Shown here: positions 1 through 9,905 of the stretch, piece after piece | Layout of the letters: every line of letters begins with the position of its first letter | Position numbering within the stretch: position 1 is the first letter of the stretch | NCBI GenBank assembly: GCA_029552245.1 | Contig: JAKPDW010000025.1 | Span: 62,001 to 126,000, forward strand | Origin: Deltaproteobacteria bacterium | Lineage (GTDB): Bacteria; Desulfobacterota; Desulfomonilia; UBA1062 | DNA length: 64,000 nt | Direction: 5' to 3' | Notes under the pieces: generated by a model | What the model was told of the DNA's origin: nothing | The model's input: only the letters and a program-made list of their open reading frames with translations | Databases searched by the model: none | Position numbers and translations under genes: made by a program

Positions 1-555
1 TTGACGGTGCCGATGTGCGCCCCTGTGGGTGACGGTGCTGCGGCTGCGATCCTGTGCTCCGAGAGGTTCCTGAGAAAGCTCTCCGGCGCGCGCCCGGTGA
101 GGATCAGGGCCTCGGTGCTCGGATCCGGGACGCACCGTGACCTCGACGGCGAGGACATAGGAGAAAGGCTCTCCAAGAAGGCCTACGAGATCGCCGGCGT
201 CGGGCCGTCGGACATCGACGTGGCGGAGCTCCACGACGCCACGTCATACGGGGAGCTCCACCAGTACGAGGCCATGGGGTTCTGCAAGCCGGGCGAGGGC
301 GGGATCCTCGCCGAGTCGGGTGCCACGACGCTCGGCGGAAGGATACCAGTGAACACGAGCGGCGGCCTCGAGTGCAGGGGACACCCCATCGGCGCCTCCG
401 GCCTCGCGCAGATTCACGAGATCGTGGAGCAGCTCAGGGGAGAGGCCGGCAAGCGCCAGGTCGAAGGCGCACGCATCGGGCTCACCGAGAACGGCGGGGG
501 AAACCTCGGCGTGGAAGAGGCCGCCATGTGCATCCATATTCTGGAGAAGGCCTGA
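1..555 (+). CDS. Thiolase family protein, C-terminal part (5' end outside window)
   Basis: The frame is open from the window edge, so about 184 C-terminal residues of a thiolase-fold enzyme are present. The active-site His loop HDATSYGEL lies near residue 78 of the visible part. The C-terminal Cys/His motif CRGHPIGASG follows at about 125-134, then a GGGN segment. The HDA and CRGHPIGASG pattern is that of the SCP2/acetyl-CoA C-acyltransferase-like branch, which acts on acyl-CoA or related acyl transfer; the substrate cannot be told. The start and the nucleophilic Cys region lie upstream. The neighbouring nitroreductase and SDR genes suggest acyl or lipid redox metabolism, but that is inference. 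Confidence 0.85.
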   Translation: MTVPMCAPVGDGAAAAILCSERFLRKLSGARPVRIRASVLGSGTHRDLDGEDIGERLSKKAYEIAGVGPSDIDVAELHDATSYGELHQYEAMGFCKPGEGGILAESGATTLGGRIPVNTSGGLECRGHPIGASGLAQIHEIVEQLRGEAGKRQVEGARIGLTENGGGNLGVEEAAMCIHILEKA

Positions 556-570
556 GACAAAGTGCATGGG

Positions 571-606
571 GGGCCCGGAAGGCGCAAGATGCGCCTTTTC
601 GGGCCC
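571..606. terminator. Long near-perfect stem-loop between thiolase and nitroreductase
   Basis: Arms GGGCCCG (571-577) and CGGGCCC (600-606) enclose GGCGC/GCGCC (581-585/591-595), and the intervening GAA faces TTTT. The result is an almost continuous stem of about 15 bp with a five-base loop. It starts 15 nt after the thiolase stop. No T-tract follows, so it may be a factor-assisted terminator or an RNA processing or stability element. Confidence 0.45.
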
Positions 607-635
607 GATGACACAGGAAAGGAAAGGGGACGCGT

Positions 636-1682
636 ATGGGAGGATCTTTCCAGCCGAAGAAGTTCAGGTACCTGAGCGATCCGCCGGTGGAAACGAGGCC
701 GTTTTCCATCGAGGTCGACCAGGAGAAGTGCACGGGATGCGGCATGTGCGTGAGGCAGTGTCCGACGCAGTCCATCGAGCTCGTGGACAAGAAGCCCCGC
801 TTTACGGGTCTCCCCTACTTCGGGAAGATCTGCATCGCCTGCCACAACTGCGAGGCGGTCTGCCCCACGGGGGCCCTCGTCTTCAACCACTTCTACCGGG
901 TGGACAAGGGCAGGTGGGCCTATGACTTCGACTACCCGGAGGGCCACGGGGACGGCATGCCGAACCCGCTCATGACGGAGAGGCCAGCGGACTTCTCCGC
1001 TCTCGAGGACAAGCTCACCCCCGTGGAGAAGGTGATCTACACGAGGAGATCCGTCCGCGTGTACAAGGACAAGCCCGTCCCCAAGGAACTCATCCACCGG
1101 GTGCTTGAGGCCGGGAGGTTCGCGCCGTCGGCCGGCAACTGCCAGGGATGGAAGTTCACGGTGGTGACGAACAAGGAACTGTTGAACCAGATCAGCGCCT
1201 CCACGCTGAAGTTCCTGAACCTCTTCACGAAGCTCTACCAAGGCAAAGGCCCCGTGAGGACCTTCCTCAAGAAGACGCTCGCCATCGTGAAGCCCGAGGG
1301 GATAGACCAGAGGCCCATGGTGGCCATACAGGCCCTGCTCACGCCGAAGTTCAAGAAGCAGCCCCTGAGCGTGTTCTTCGACGCGCCGTGCGCCATCTTC
1401 CTCATTGCACACCACATGCACATCTCCGATGCCTCGCTGGACATCGGCATCTGTGCGCAGAACATGGTCCTGGCGGCGCACTCGCTCGGCCTCGGGACGT
1501 GTTACGTGGGGTTCGTCTCCACCGCCCTCAAGATGGACCCGGCGACGAAGAAGTTCTGGCCTGCGCTGGGAATCGGGTGGCCGTACGACAACCCCTGCAC
1601 CGTGTTGACGCTGGGCTACCCCGCGACCAGGGTGGACAAGGCCGTGGACAGGGAGAAGCCGAGGGTCATGTGGGTGGAGTGA
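636..1682 (+). CDS. Ferredoxin-nitroreductase fusion protein
   Basis: This 348-residue protein has two 4Fe-4S motifs at its N-terminus: C32-x2-C35-x2-C38-x3-C42 and C66-x2-C69-x2-C72-x3-C76. An FMN-dependent nitroreductase domain follows, starting with the RRSVR phosphate-binding motif and continuing through APSAGNCQGW. Such fusions take electrons from reduced ferredoxin-like partners and pass them to flavin; physiological substrates are generally unknown. A purine-rich ribosome-binding region (AGGAAAGGAAAGGGG) lies just before the ATG. The gene follows the thiolase in the same direction. There is no signal peptide, so it should be cytoplasmic. Confidence 0.88.
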   Translation: MGGSFQPKKFRYLSDPPVETRPFSIEVDQEKCTGCGMCVRQCPTQSIELVDKKPRFTGLPYFGKICIACHNCEAVCPTGALVFNHFYRVDKGRWAYDFDYPEGHGDGMPNPLMTERPADFSALEDKLTPVEKVIYTRRSVRVYKDKPVPKELIHRVLEAGRFAPSAGNCQGWKFTVVTNKELLNQISASTLKFLNLFTKLYQGKGPVRTFLKKTLAIVKPEGIDQRPMVAIQALLTPKFKKQPLSVFFDAPCAIFLIAHHMHISDASLDIGICAQNMVLAAHSLGLGTCYVGFVSTALKMDPATKKFWPALGIGWPYDNPCTVLTLGYPATRVDKAVDREKPRVMWVE

Positions 1683-1870
1683 GCCGCCCGGGGACCCGCA
1701 TGGGACAGGTCGGCCTTCGTCGACAAGGAGCGGGCGGGTTCAGGGTCATGGGCGGCTGCGACCCAGGCCCTGCGGGCGGCCGCTTCTCGATGGGCCCGTC
1801 GCCTCTCGGGCCCCATGGGGAAAGACACCGCCCCGTCCCCGTTCTCTCCGCGTTGCGTTAGGGGCCGTGC

Positions 1871-2815
1871 ATGAAGAATGTTCTCGTCACCGGCGTGTCG
1901 GGGTACTTCGGCAAAAAGCTCGTGGAACGCCTTGCTGCCGAGACCTGCGTCGAGAGCATCACCGGCGTCGACATCCGGCGGCCCGGGTTCTCTTCGCCCA
2001 GGCTCGAGTTCCTGGCCAGGGACGTGAGGGACCCGCTGGACCCTGTCTTCGAGGGGAGGAACATAGACACCGTTGTACACGCCGCCTACATCCTGCCACC
2101 CATCCACGACACGGCCCTCATGGAAGACATCAACGTGAACGGCACGAAGAACGTCTTTCAGACCGCCGTGCGCCATAACGTGGAGCAGGTCGTCGAGTGC
2201 TCGTCGGCCACCGCCTACGGGTTTCACCCCGACAACCCGCCGGTCCTGACCGAGGAAAGCCCGCTCAAGGGAAACGAGGACTTCACCTACGCGAAGAACA
2301 AGCGCGAGATCGAGGAGTGGCTTGAGGGGTTCTCAGCCGAGCACCCGGAAACGCTCTTCACGGTCATAAGGCCCTGTTTCGTGGTGGGCCCGGGGTTTGC
2401 GAACCCGCTCGCCAGGCACCTCTGCAGGAAGATCTGCATGCTGCCCGACAAGACGGCCCCCTTCCAGTTCATCCACGAGGACGATCTCGTGGAGATCATC
2501 TTCCTGCTCGCGAAAAACAGGAAGGGGGGGGTCTACAACCTCGCCGCAGACGGGACCATGACGTTCGACGAGATGCTCGCGATGCTCGGCTCCATCCCCC
2601 TGAGGCTCCCTCTATGGCTCCTGGGGCCGCTCAACGAGATCGCCTGGAAGCTCAGGATGAGGTTCCTCACGGAGTTCCCCAGCTCCAGCCTGAAGCTCAC
2701 CATATACCCGTGGATCGTGAGCAACGAAAAGGTCAAGCGGGAGCTGGGATACGCGTTCAGGTACACCACGAGGGAGGCGTTCGAGGATTTCGTGCGCTCC
2801 GTGAAGGGGCGCTGA
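1871..2815 (+). CDS. NAD-dependent epimerase/dehydratase (extended SDR)
   Basis: This 314-residue protein begins with a glycine-rich NAD-binding motif (VTGVSGYFGKKL), has an acidic residue after beta-2 (GVDIRR), and carries a YxxxK-type catalytic pair in YAKNKREIEEW. It is therefore an extended short-chain dehydrogenase/reductase of the GalE-like superfamily. Substrate class cannot be assigned; sugar-nucleotide, steroid-like and isoprenoid-modifying members look similar. The ATG is preceded by AGGGG. Its stop lies just before the next SDR gene, so the two are probably co-transcribed. Confidence 0.8.
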   Translation: MKNVLVTGVSGYFGKKLVERLAAETCVESITGVDIRRPGFSSPRLEFLARDVRDPLDPVFEGRNIDTVVHAAYILPPIHDTALMEDINVNGTKNVFQTAVRHNVEQVVECSSATAYGFHPDNPPVLTEESPLKGNEDFTYAKNKREIEEWLEGFSAEHPETLFTVIRPCFVVGPGFANPLARHLCRKICMLPDKTAPFQFIHEDDLVEIIFLLAKNRKGGVYNLAADGTMTFDEMLAMLGSIPLRLPLWLLGPLNEIAWKLRMRFLTEFPSSSLKLTIYPWIVSNEKVKRELGYAFRYTTREAFEDFVRSVKGR

Positions 2816-2831
2816 CATGCGAGGAGGTGAC

Positions 2832-3710
2832 ATGGATCCCAAGGGCAGGCATGTGCTGGTGACGGGCGCGGCCATGGGTATCGGCCGCGCGCTGGCTTCC
2901 CGGTTCGCGGAGAGGGGGGCGAACCTGGTTTTGGTGGATCTCTCCGCCCAGGAGGCGGCCCTTTCGGAGTTCGCAGCCCGGCTTGCGGCCAGGCACGGGA
3001 CGAGGACCCTGAAGTGCCTGTGCGACCTCACGGAGGACGACGGGCCTGAACGTGTGTATCAAAGCGTGGCTGCGGCAGGGATCGAGGTGAGCATCCTGGT
3101 GAACAACGCAGGCGTGTGCTGGTACGGAAGGTTCGGGGACATGCCGCCGGAGCGCCTGGAGTCGGTAATCCTGCTCAACTGCATGGCGTACGCGAAGATG
3201 TGCAGGCTCTTTCTCCCCCCCATGATCGCGAGGGACGAGGGGGGTGTCCTCAACGTATCCTCGGTCTCCGCCTTCCAGCCCGTGCCGATGCTCGCCCTCT
3301 ACGCGGCGACGAAGGCCTTCACCCAGAGCCTCACCGAGGCCGTACGCCTGGAGCTCCCACCGAGGAGCAAGGTGGTCGTCGCGACGCTCAACCCGCCCTT
3401 CACCAGGACGCATCTCATCGAGGATGCAGGCGTGCCGTCGGACTACGTCCCCGTGAAGATGTCCCTCATGGACGCAGACAAGGTGGCGTCTTTGGGGGTG
3501 GACGCCTTTCTCGGCGGACGTCCGCGCTACGTCCCGGGGGTGTTCAACAAGGTCCTCTACCTCTCGCTCGTCCGCATCACGCCCAGGCGCGTCATGGACC
3601 TCCTCCTGCGCGTCCTCACGAAGAGGCTCTCCGAGATCTTCCCCAAGAATGCCGCCGCGTTGTTGTCAGGTGGTGAAGGGGCAAAGGGGCAGGGCACACG
3701 GGCGAAGTGA
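2832..3710 (+). CDS. Short-chain dehydrogenase/reductase (classical SDR)
   Basis: This SDR of about 292 residues has the TGxxxGIG cofactor motif (VTGAAMGIGRAL), the NNAG motif and a YxxxK active site (YAATKAF). An earlier in-frame ATG exists at 2817, but the ribosome-binding site GAGGAGGTGA (2821-2830) sits between the two, so 2832 is chosen. The C-terminal tail beyond the fold is hydrophobic to basic (KVLYLSLVRITPRR), which may associate with membrane. It likely oxidises or reduces a hydrophobic alcohol/ketone; the substrate is unknown. It forms a pair with the preceding epimerase-like gene. Confidence 0.8.
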   Translation: MDPKGRHVLVTGAAMGIGRALASRFAERGANLVLVDLSAQEAALSEFAARLAARHGTRTLKCLCDLTEDDGPERVYQSVAAAGIEVSILVNNAGVCWYGRFGDMPPERLESVILLNCMAYAKMCRLFLPPMIARDEGGVLNVSSVSAFQPVPMLALYAATKAFTQSLTEAVRLELPPRSKVVVATLNPPFTRTHLIEDAGVPSDYVPVKMSLMDADKVASLGVDAFLGGRPRYVPGVFNKVLYLSLVRITPRRVMDLLLRVLTKRLSEIFPKNAAALLSGGEGAKGQGTRAK

Positions 3711-3935
3711 AAGGGGTGCACGCGAGCCCCTTGTCGCGTCGTCGATGAACATCGGGCATGTCTCGGTCCCCTCGGGGAGGTCCCCCGGCGGCCCCTGGTG
3801 AGATGCGCCAGAGGCCGTATTTTCCCCTTTTCTTTTCTCGAGGATTTGGATAAAAAACTGCTTTCCCGTGGGCGACGGTAAAGCCGCCCGCGGCGGACGT
3901 TGTACCGAGAGCTGTGCCGCAAGGGGTGCGAACCC

Positions 3936-4820
3936 ATGGAACATGCCATTCAGAGGGCGAAGGTCCTGGTGGAAGCGCTGCCTTACATCAGGGATTTGTG
4001 GGGCAGGAGGGTCGTGGTCAAGTACGGCGGCCACGCCATGGTGGACCCGGAGCTCAAGAGGCTCTTCGCCCGCCAGATCGTCCTGTTCCAGCACATCGGC
4101 ATCCAGGTGGTCGTCGTCCACGGAGGCGGGCCCCAGATCACCTCCATGCTCGACATGATGGGCATCGAGACGCGGTTCGTCGAGGGCAAGCGCGTCACCG
4201 ACGCCAAGACCATGGACGTGGTGGAGATGGTGCTCGCCGGTGGGATCAACAAGGAGATCGTCCACCTCATAAACGCCGAGGGGGGGAGGGCCGTGGGGCT
4301 GTCGGGCAAGGACGGGCGGCTCATCAGGGCGAGGAAGCTCTACTCCAGCCGCACCCACCCCGACGGGACGGTGACGAGGGACCTGGACATCGGCCACGTG
4401 GGAGAGGTCGAGGAGATAGACCCGTCGGTTATCGACGCGGTCGAGAAGGCCGGGTACGTCGCGGTGATCGCGCCCTCCGGGGTGGGTTCCGACGGGCTCA
4501 CCTACAACATCAACGCGGACACCGTCGCCTCGGGCATCGCGGCGCGCCTGAAGGTGGAGAAGCTCGTCATCCTCACCGACGAGGCCGGGGTGCTGGATGC
4601 GGACGGGCGGCTCATCTCGAGTCTCACCACGTCCGAGATCCCGGCGCTGGTCAAACGCGGCGTGGTCACGGGAGGGATGATCCCCAAGCTGGAGTGCTGC
4701 GTCGAGGCGCTGGAGGCGGGCGTCGTCAAGGCGCACATCGTGGACGGCCGCGTGCCGTACTCCATCATGCTCGAGCTCTTCACCGACTCGGGCATAGGCA
4801 CGCAGGTCGTGAAGGGGTGA
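3936..4820 (+). CDS. argB: Acetylglutamate kinase
   Basis: This 294-residue protein phosphorylates N-acetylglutamate, the second step of arginine synthesis. Family signatures are VVKYGGHAM at the N-terminus, VVHGGGPQI in the glycine-rich substrate loop, and the NINADTVASGIA and GGMIPKLE segments near the C-terminus. The frame also opens 36 nt earlier (3900), but the conserved sequence starts with MEHAIQRAKVLVEALPYI, as usual for the family. It heads the arg operon and ends 5 nt before the argD start. The 225-nt region upstream holds no other gene. Confidence 0.96.
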   Translation: MEHAIQRAKVLVEALPYIRDLWGRRVVVKYGGHAMVDPELKRLFARQIVLFQHIGIQVVVVHGGGPQITSMLDMMGIETRFVEGKRVTDAKTMDVVEMVLAGGINKEIVHLINAEGGRAVGLSGKDGRLIRARKLYSSRTHPDGTVTRDLDIGHVGEVEEIDPSVIDAVEKAGYVAVIAPSGVGSDGLTYNINADTVASGIAARLKVEKLVILTDEAGVLDADGRLISSLTTSEIPALVKRGVVTGGMIPKLECCVEALEAGVVKAHIVDGRVPYSIMLELFTDSGIGTQVVKG

Positions 4821-4825
4821 GAACC

Positions 4826-5989
4826 GTGGAACACGTGATGGGGACCTACGCCAGGCAGCCCGTCAGGTTCGTGAGGGGCCAGGGCTGCAGGCTCTACGAC
4901 GAAAGCGGCAGAGGGTACCTCGACCTCGTCTCGGGCATCGCGGTGTGCAACCTCGGACATGCGCACCCTGAAGTGGTCGCGGCGGTCAAGGACCAGGCGG
5001 AGAAGCTCTTCCACTGCTCGAACCTCTACGAGATCCCCCTTCAGGAGACGGTCGCGAAGATGTTGGCCGACAACGCCTTCGAGGCGAAGGTCTTCTTCTG
5101 CAACTCGGGAGCCGAGGCCAACGAGGGGGCGATCAAGCTCGTGAGGAGGGCGGCGCGCTCCAGGGGCAAGCCCAAGCCCCGCATCATCACCGCGCGGGAA
5201 TCCTTCCACGGCAGGACGTTGGCGACGCTCGCAGCCACTGGACAGGAAAAGTACCGGCAAGGGTTCGACCCGATCCCCGAAGGGTTCTCGACCGTCCCCT
5301 ACGGGGACATCGAGGCGCTGGAGGCCTCCATCGACGGCGATGTGGGCGGCGTCATGCTCGAGCCCATCCAGGGAGAGGGCGGCATCAGGGTGCCGCCGGG
5401 GGGGTATTTCGAGAAGGTCCGCAGGATATGCGACGCCGCGGGGATACTCCTCGTGCTCGACGAGGTGCAGACGGGCATGGGCCGCACGGGCAGGTTCTTC
5501 GCGCATCAGCACGAGGGGATCACGCCCGACGTCATGACCCTCGCAAAGGCTCTCGGGAACGGGTTCCCCGTCGGGGCCGTCCTCGCGAGGCCCGAGCTCG
5601 CAGACGTGATGACGCCCGGTTCGCATGCATCGACCTTCGGCGGGAACCCGCTGGCCATGGCGGCCGCGCACGCGACGCTTTCGGTCATGCTCAGAGAAGA
5701 CATCCCCGCGAGGGCTCATGAGCTCGGGGAGTATCTCATGGAGCGCCTGAACGGCCTCGCGCCGTCGCACCCGTCGATCGTAGAGGTCAGGGGCAGGGGG
5801 CTCATGACCGGGGTGGAGTTTTCGTGCGACGTTTCGTTCCTGCCGGCCGAGGGGCTCAGGCACGGGGTTCTCCTCAACGTCATCCAAGGCAGGGTGCTCA
5901 GGCTGACCCCGCCGCTGGTGGTGAGCCGGGAAGAGATAGACAAGGGCGTCGAGGCCATAGACGCCATCCTCGGAGAGAAGGGCTTGTGA
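4826..5989 (+). CDS. argD: Acetylornithine aminotransferase
   Basis: This class-III PLP aminotransferase of about 387 residues converts N-acetylglutamate semialdehyde to N-acetylornithine. The PLP lysine lies in TLAKALGNGFPVGA, preceded by LDEVQTGMGRTG, and the substrate-binding segment CNSGAEANE is present. GTG at 4826 is preferred because AAGGGG lies eight bases upstream; an in-frame ATG follows four codons later at 4838. The frame stays open far upstream into argB, which is only an overlapping shadow. The stop overlaps the argF start by one base (TGATG), showing tight operon coupling. Confidence 0.96.
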   Translation: MEHVMGTYARQPVRFVRGQGCRLYDESGRGYLDLVSGIAVCNLGHAHPEVVAAVKDQAEKLFHCSNLYEIPLQETVAKMLADNAFEAKVFFCNSGAEANEGAIKLVRRAARSRGKPKPRIITARESFHGRTLATLAATGQEKYRQGFDPIPEGFSTVPYGDIEALEASIDGDVGGVMLEPIQGEGGIRVPPGGYFEKVRRICDAAGILLVLDEVQTGMGRTGRFFAHQHEGITPDVMTLAKALGNGFPVGAVLARPELADVMTPGSHASTFGGNPLAMAAAHATLSVMLREDIPARAHELGEYLMERLNGLAPSHPSIVEVRGRGLMTGVEFSCDVSFLPAEGLRHGVLLNVIQGRVLRLTPPLVVSREEIDKGVEAIDAILGEKGL

Positions 5990-6891
5990 TGGAACACAGG
6001 GATTTTCTCACCATAAGGGACCTCCAGGCGGAGGAGATCGGGGAGATTTTCGACCGGGCGCGCAGGTTCAGGGACGCGATCCCTGCGGGGAGACTCTCCG
6101 GCAGGTCGGTGGTGCTCGTCTTCGAAAAGGCGTCGACACGGACCAGGGTGTCCTTCGAGGTCGGTGTGGCGAGGATGGGCGGACACCCCGTGGTGCTCGG
6201 GGTCGAGGGGTCGCAGATCGCCAGGGGGGAGCCCCTCAGCGACACGGCGAGGATCCTCTCCGGTTACTGCGACGCCATCGTCATGCGCACCTACGGGCAC
6301 GACCGCATCGAGGAAATGGCTAGGTGGGCCTCGGTGCCCGTGGTCAATGCGCTCACCGACCGGTTCCACCCCTGCCAGGTCCTGTCGGACTGCTTCACGC
6401 TCGAGGGGCGTTTCGGCGGTATCAGGGGCAGGAAGGTGGCCTGGATAGGTGACGGCAACAACATGGCGAACTCGTGGATAAACGCCGCCGCCGTGCTGGG
6501 ATTCGAGCTTGTGCTCGCCTGTCCCGAGGGGTACGATCCGGACGCGTACGTGGTGAGTTCGGCCGTCTCGGACGGCGCGAAGGTGCGTATCGTGAGAGAC
6601 CCCATGGAGGCGGCCGAAGGGGCGATCGCGGTGAACACGGACGTCTGGGCGAGCATGGGCAGGGAGGACGAGGCGCAAACAAGGGCACGGGTGTTCGAGC
6701 CCTTCCGCGTGGACGAACGGGTCATGTCCCGGGCCGATCCACGGGCCGTGTTCATGCACTGTCTGCCGGCGCACAGGGGCGAGGAGGTCACGGATGAGGT
6801 TCTCGAGGGCGGGCGTTCCATCGTGTGGGAGCAGGCCCTGAACAGGCTGTATGTCCAGGAAGCGATACTCGATTTCTTACTCAACGGCTGA
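5989..6891 (+). CDS. argF: Ornithine carbamoyltransferase
   Basis: This 300-residue enzyme makes citrulline from ornithine and carbamoyl phosphate. The carbamoyl-phosphate motif STRTRVSFE, the conserved FHPCQ loop and the catalytic Cys in [11 protein letters not shown] are all present. Length fits the family. The ATG shares a base with the argD stop, so translation is probably coupled. Fourth step of the arg block in this operon. Confidence 0.97.
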   Translation: MEHRDFLTIRDLQAEEIGEIFDRARRFRDAIPAGRLSGRSVVLVFEKASTRTRVSFEVGVARMGGHPVVLGVEGSQIARGEPLSDTARILSGYCDAIVMRTYGHDRIEEMARWASVPVVNALTDRFHPCQVLSDCFTLEGRFGGIRGRKVAWIGDGNNMANSWINAAAVLGFELVLACPEGYDPDAYVVSSAVSDGAKVRIVRDPMEAAEGAIAVNTDVWASMGREDEAQTRARVFEPFRVDERVMSRADPRAVFMHCLPAHRGEEVTDEVLEGGRSIVWEQALNRLYVQEAILDFLLNG

Positions 6892-6902
6892 GGGGGCGAG
6901 AC

Positions 6903-8111
6903 ATGAAGAAGAACGGCAGGAAGGTGGTGCTGGCATACTCCGGTGGGCTGGACACGTCGGTCATCCTCAAGTGGCTTGTCGACGAGTTCGGCTACGAGGT
7001 GATCTGCTTCGTGGCCGACCTCGGCCAGGCCGAGGAGCTCGAGGGCATCGAGGAGAAGGCGAAGAAGACCGGCGCCAGGAAGGTCTACGTCGAGGACCTG
7101 AGAGAGGAGTTCGTGCGGGATTACGTGTTTCCCGCCTACAGGGCGGACGTGGCGTACGAGGGGACCTACCTCCTCGGGACGTCCCTGGCCAGGCCTCTCA
7201 TAGCCAAGAGGCTCGTGGAGATCGCCAGGAAGGAAAAGGCCTTCGCGGTTGCACACGGGGCGACGGGCAAGGGCAACGACCAGGTGCGGTTCGAGCTCGG
7301 CGTCTGGGCGCTCGAGCCGGATCTCAAGGTCATTGCGCCGTGGAAGATGGACGAGTGGACGCTCAGGTCCAGGGAGAAGATGATCGATTACGCCAAGAAG
7401 CACGGCATAGAGGTCCCTGTCACGAAGAAGAAGCCTTACAGCATGGACCGCAACCTGCTGCACATAAGCTTCGAGGGGGGGGTGCTCGAGGACCTCTGGA
7501 ACGAGCCCGCCGAGGACATGTTCGTGCTGACCCGCTCGCCCGAGAAGGCTCCCGACAGGCCGACCACCCTCGTCGTCTCCTTCAAGGACGGAGACCCGGT
7601 GGCCGTCGACGGGAAGAAGATGAGCCCAGCGAGGCTCCTGGCGCATCTCAACGCCGTGGGCGGGGCCAACGGCGTGGGCCGCGTGGACATCGTGGAGAAC
7701 CGTTACGTGGGCATGAAGTCCAGGGGCGTGTACGAGACACCCGGCGGGACCATCCTCAAGGTCGCGCACCGCGGGATCGAGCAGATCACCATGGACAGGG
7801 AGGTCATGCACCTGCGCGACGAGCTCATGCCCCGCTACGCAACCCTGGTGTACAATGGGTACTGGTTCTCGCCGGAGAGGGAGGTGCTCCAGAAGCTCAT
7901 CGACGAGACCCAGAAGGGGGTCACGGGAGACGTCCGCGTCAAGCTCTACAAGGGCTCCTGCATGGTGACCGGGAGGAGGGCGAAGGTCTCACTCTACGAC
8001 CCGGAGATCGCCACGTTCGGCGAGGACGAGGTGTACGACCAGAAGGACGCGGGAGGGTTCATCAGGATCAACGCGCTCAGGCTCAAGGTGAGGGCGAAGG
8101 TGAGAAAATGA
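6903..8111 (+). CDS. argG: Argininosuccinate synthase
   Basis: This 402-residue ATP-dependent ligase joins citrulline and aspartate. The PP-loop ATP motif [10 protein letters not shown] is at residues 10-19, and the conserved [14 protein letters not shown] segment for citrulline/aspartate binding follows. The ATG lies 11 nt after the argF stop behind GGGGCG. The stop overlaps the argH start in an ATGA arrangement. Length and sequence are typical of the bacterial enzyme. Confidence 0.98.
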   Translation: MKKNGRKVVLAYSGGLDTSVILKWLVDEFGYEVICFVADLGQAEELEGIEEKAKKTGARKVYVEDLREEFVRDYVFPAYRADVAYEGTYLLGTSLARPLIAKRLVEIARKEKAFAVAHGATGKGNDQVRFELGVWALEPDLKVIAPWKMDEWTLRSREKMIDYAKKHGIEVPVTKKKPYSMDRNLLHISFEGGVLEDLWNEPAEDMFVLTRSPEKAPDRPTTLVVSFKDGDPVAVDGKKMSPARLLAHLNAVGGANGVGRVDIVENRYVGMKSRGVYETPGGTILKVAHRGIEQITMDREVMHLRDELMPRYATLVYNGYWFSPEREVLQKLIDETQKGVTGDVRVKLYKGSCMVTGRRAKVSLYDPEIATFGEDEVYDQKDAGGFIRINALRLKVRAKVRK

Positions 8112-9502
8112 AGGGGAAACCCTGGTCCGGCCGCTTCTCCCAGGAGACCGAGAAGCTTGTCGAGAGGTTCACGTCTTCGGTGGACGTGGACGCAAGGCTC
8201 TACCTCGAGGACATCGAGGCGAGCAAGGCGCACGCGAGGATGCTCGGCCGCCGCGGCATTCTCGGTGAGGCCGAGGTGGAGGCCATCCTCGGCGGGCTCG
8301 ACGCCATCAGGCAGGACATAGAGAGCGGCTCGTTCGTCTTCGATCCCGGCCTCGAGGACGTGCACATGAACATCGAGGTCGAGCTGACCAGGAGGATCGG
8401 GGAGGCGGGGAAGAAACTCCACACAGCGCGCAGCAGGAACGACCAGGTGGTCACCGATCTCAGGCTCTACACGCGCAAGGCGCTGGAAAGGATCGCATCG
8501 GGACTGGAGTCGTTCATGGACGCGGTCCTCGACAAGGCCGCAGAACACGTGGACACGATCATCCCGGGGATGACCCACCTGCAGCATGCGCAGCCCGTGA
8601 GCCTCGCCCATCACCTGCTGGCGTACTTCGAGATGGCGCTCAGGGACCGCGAGCGGGTGAGCCAGGTCATGGAGAGGGTCAACGTGATGCCGCTGGGCAG
8701 CGCTGCGCTGGCCGGCACACCCCATGGTATAGACAGGCTCTCGACCGCGTACGATCTCGGGTTCACGGCTGTGGCACGGAACTCGATCGATGCCGTGAGC
8801 GACAGGGACTTCGCCCTGGAGGCGACCTTTTTGTGCGCCGTGATCATGATGCACTTGAGCAGGCTCGCGGAGGAGATCGTCATCTGGAACTCCCAGCCCT
8901 TCTCCTTCGTGGAGCTGCCGGACGCCTACTGTACGGGCAGCTCCATCATGCCCCAGAAGAAGAACCCTGACGTGGCCGAGCTCGTCAGGGGCAAGACGGG
9001 CACCGTGTACGGAGATCTCGTGGCGCTGCTCACCATGATGAAAGGCCTTCCCCTGGCCTACAACCGGGACATGCAGGAGGACAAGGGGCCGCTCTTCAGG
9101 AGCCTCGACACCACCTGTGCGTGCCTCGACGTGATGGCCGGGCTCGTCAGGGGCATGGAGCCGAACGGGCCGGGCATCGAGCGGTCCCTGAAAGAGGGCT
9201 TCATCACGGCCACCGACCTCGCCGATTACCTGGCCTCGAGGGGGATGCCCTTCAGGGATGCGCACAGGGTGACGGGGGAGATCGTCTCGCACTGTCTGCG
9301 AACCTCCAAGGTGTTCTCCGACCTCACCCTGGAGGATCTCAAGGCGTTCTCCCCCCTCTTCGAGCCGGGCGTGTTCGAGGTGATCGACCCTCGGGTCTCG
9401 GTCGACAGGAGGACGAGCATGGGCGGGACGGCGAGGCCCAACGTCCGGGCGGCCCTCGACGAAGCCCGCGCGATCCTCGAGGGGATCCGTCGTGGCGCGT
9501 GA
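8108..9502 (+). CDS. argH: Argininosuccinate lyase
   Basis: This 464-residue fumarase/aspartase-superfamily enzyme splits argininosuccinate into arginine and fumarate. The superfamily signature [11 protein letters not shown] holds the catalytic serine loop, and [10 protein letters not shown] and TYLQHAQ-like ([10 protein letters not shown]) segments are in their usual places. It begins inside the argG stop codon and its 3' end overlaps the following lipoprotein gene by 11 nt. It closes the arginine part of the operon; only argC (48064-49092) and the first acetylation step lie elsewhere. Confidence 0.97.
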   Translation: MKGKPWSGRFSQETEKLVERFTSSVDVDARLYLEDIEASKAHARMLGRRGILGEAEVEAILGGLDAIRQDIESGSFVFDPGLEDVHMNIEVELTRRIGEAGKKLHTARSRNDQVVTDLRLYTRKALERIASGLESFMDAVLDKAAEHVDTIIPGMTHLQHAQPVSLAHHLLAYFEMALRDRERVSQVMERVNVMPLGSAALAGTPHGIDRLSTAYDLGFTAVARNSIDAVSDRDFALEATFLCAVIMMHLSRLAEEIVIWNSQPFSFVELPDAYCTGSSIMPQKKNPDVAELVRGKTGTVYGDLVALLTMMKGLPLAYNRDMQEDKGPLFRSLDTTCACLDVMAGLVRGMEPNGPGIERSLKEGFITATDLADYLASRGMPFRDAHRVTGEIVSHCLRTSKVFSDLTLEDLKAFSPLFEPGVFEVIDPRVSVDRRTSMGGTARPNVRAALDEARAILEGIRRGA

Positions 9503-9884
9503 GGCCGTACTCGTCGTCTTGGCGATCTCGATCCTCGTTGCCTGCACCGGCTGCGGCAGGAAGCTCCCCCCCTTGCCCCCCGAACAGGTGGAGCCGGCCC
9601 GCATCTCGGATGCGTGGTACGAACGAGGCGAGGTCGTGGTGCGCGTCACGTGCACCGTGGCCGGGAAGGTGACCCTTCTCGGCAAGGCCGTGGGGGACTG
9701 CCCCCAATGCCTGGAGGGCCTGGCGCCAAAGGACGAGCAGACGGTCGATGCGCCGCGGTCGGTCGAGCTCAGGGACAGGGAACCGGCCGCCGGCCCCATG
9801 GTGTACAGGGTCAGGGTGGTCGCCGCTGGGGGAGCCTGGACGGGGCCGCCCCGTATCGTGGAGGGGCCCAGGGCGAATCCGTAG
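9492..9884 (+). CDS. Small lipoprotein, LptM-like N-terminus
   Basis: This 130-residue protein starts with GTG inside the argH 3' end. Its hydrophobic signal ends in a lipobox around LVAC (Cys18), followed by CGRKLPPLPPE. That short Cys-Gly-x-Lys/Pro-rich start resembles the LptM (YifL) family of small lipoproteins that help oxidative maturation of the LPS translocon. The rest (about 95 residues) looks like a fibronectin-like beta domain with a CPQC pair. Position between argH and lysA is common in related genomes. Lipoprotein export is well supported; the LptM link is inference. Confidence 0.7.
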   Translation: MAREAVLVVLAISILVACTGCGRKLPPLPPEQVEPARISDAWYERGEVVVRVTCTVAGKVTLLGKAVGDCPQCLEGLAPKDEQTVDAPRSVELRDREPAAGPMVYRVRVVAAGGAWTGPPRIVEGPRANP

Positions 9885-9905
9885 GAGGAAAGGGGAACGT
9901 CGTTC

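Noticed and set aside
3914-4825. Upstream extension of argD into argB
   Set aside because: It covers all of argB in another frame and has no aminotransferase sequence; the ribosome-binding site is before 4826.
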